From Numida meleagris (lineage: Eukaryota > Chordata > Aves > Galliformes > Numididae), in the NCBI RefSeq assembly GCF_002078875.1, contig NC_034411.1, positions 48,729,620-48,793,619 of the forward strand: a stretch of DNA of 64,000 bases. The letters run 5' to 3'. A model generated the notes under the pieces. That model was not told the DNA's origin, ran no database searches, and saw only the letters and a program-made list of their open reading frames with translations. Position 1 is the first letter of the stretch; each line of letters begins with the position of its first letter. Below are positions 63,711 through 64,000 of this stretch, one piece after another. The translations under genes were made by a program, and so were the position numbers.

Positions 63711-64000
63711 TGTCAACGGTTTATGGGTGTTAGGCCTGATTCCGTGACGAAGGGGACGGGGGATCCACGGGTCCACGCCCCGGGAAAAGGGAAAAGGGTA
63801 AAAGGGTAAGGAGATGGTCCTGAGAGCAAAGAACAGTGGCAACAATCTGAGGAGAAACAAACTAATTTACTAAATAAGATATCGGAATGCAAAACAACAC
63901 ACTATAATACAATATAATTACAATTTAAGCTGATAAATCCAATACAGAGAGAGAATGTCCCAAAAATCAAGGTAGGCCTTACTCTACTACCGACGATAAG
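63711..64000. mobile_element. endogenous retrovirus LTR, second copy, truncated by window end
   Basis: It begins TGTCAACGGTTTA and aligns with the start of the LTR at 60558 over its whole visible 290 bp in the same orientation. Matches include gtggcaacaatctgaggag and actaaataagatatcgga, with scattered substitutions and small indels. Its far end and target duplication lie outside the window. It follows directly on the 3' end of an old LINE relic. The open frame at 63642-63860 is LTR-derived. Confidence 0.85.

Noticed and set aside
1..64000. CRISPR arrays, operons, phage or plasmid modules
   Set aside because: No regularly spaced direct repeats and no prokaryotic-style genes. The repeats and spliced exons identify vertebrate nuclear DNA.

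Overview
This window is nuclear DNA from a bird, most likely a galliform such as chicken. The evidence is the repeat content. There are many CR1 LINE 3' ends with the hallmark tandem 'atcatagaa' / 'attctatga' tail, a Galluhop-type mariner copy with near-consensus inverted repeats, and two related endogenous-retrovirus LTRs. The rest has low gene density and AT-rich vertebrate non-coding composition. It carries no bacterial-style operons, CRISPR arrays or phage genes.

The only protein-coding gene I can support is the 3' half of PPP1R14C (KEPI, a kinase-enhanced inhibitor of protein phosphatase 1) on the + strand. Three short exons lie at 28006-28089, 29413-29445 and 38681-38755. All begin with GAA, all are in phase 0, and all have good AG/GT splice sites. 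Together they encode the last 63 residues of the protein. The first exon, with the N-terminus and the inhibitory phospho-threonine segment, is not here, so positions 1-28005 are the 3' part of a large intron 1. Intron 2 is 1.3 kb and intron 3 is 9.2 kb. The 3' UTR runs from 38756 to about 39998 and ends after the only AATAAA in it (39974-39979). An ATTAAA 70 bases after the stop codon could give a very short alternative UTR.

Downstream of about 40 kb I see no exon of any recognisable gene. That region holds a 0.53-kb internally deleted Galluhop element (42526-43052), several old CR1/L3-like LINE pieces (52325-52500, 54005-54745, 55764-55848, 61803-61857, 62300-63540), a complete solo LTR with a near-perfect target-site duplication (60558-61106), and a second copy of the same LTR family cut off by the window end (63711-64000). 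Repeats inside the gene are CR1 pieces at 17157, 21161, 31537, 34282 and 36950, plus homopolymers and short microsatellites. One G-run contains an unresolved N (12971).

No undescribed multi-gene system is visible. Almost all open reading frames of 60-206 codons here look like chance frames or repeat remnants. The most useful observations are the exon/intron structure of PPP1R14C with its 33-nt micro-exon, the 3' UTR signals, and the nested transposon history downstream.
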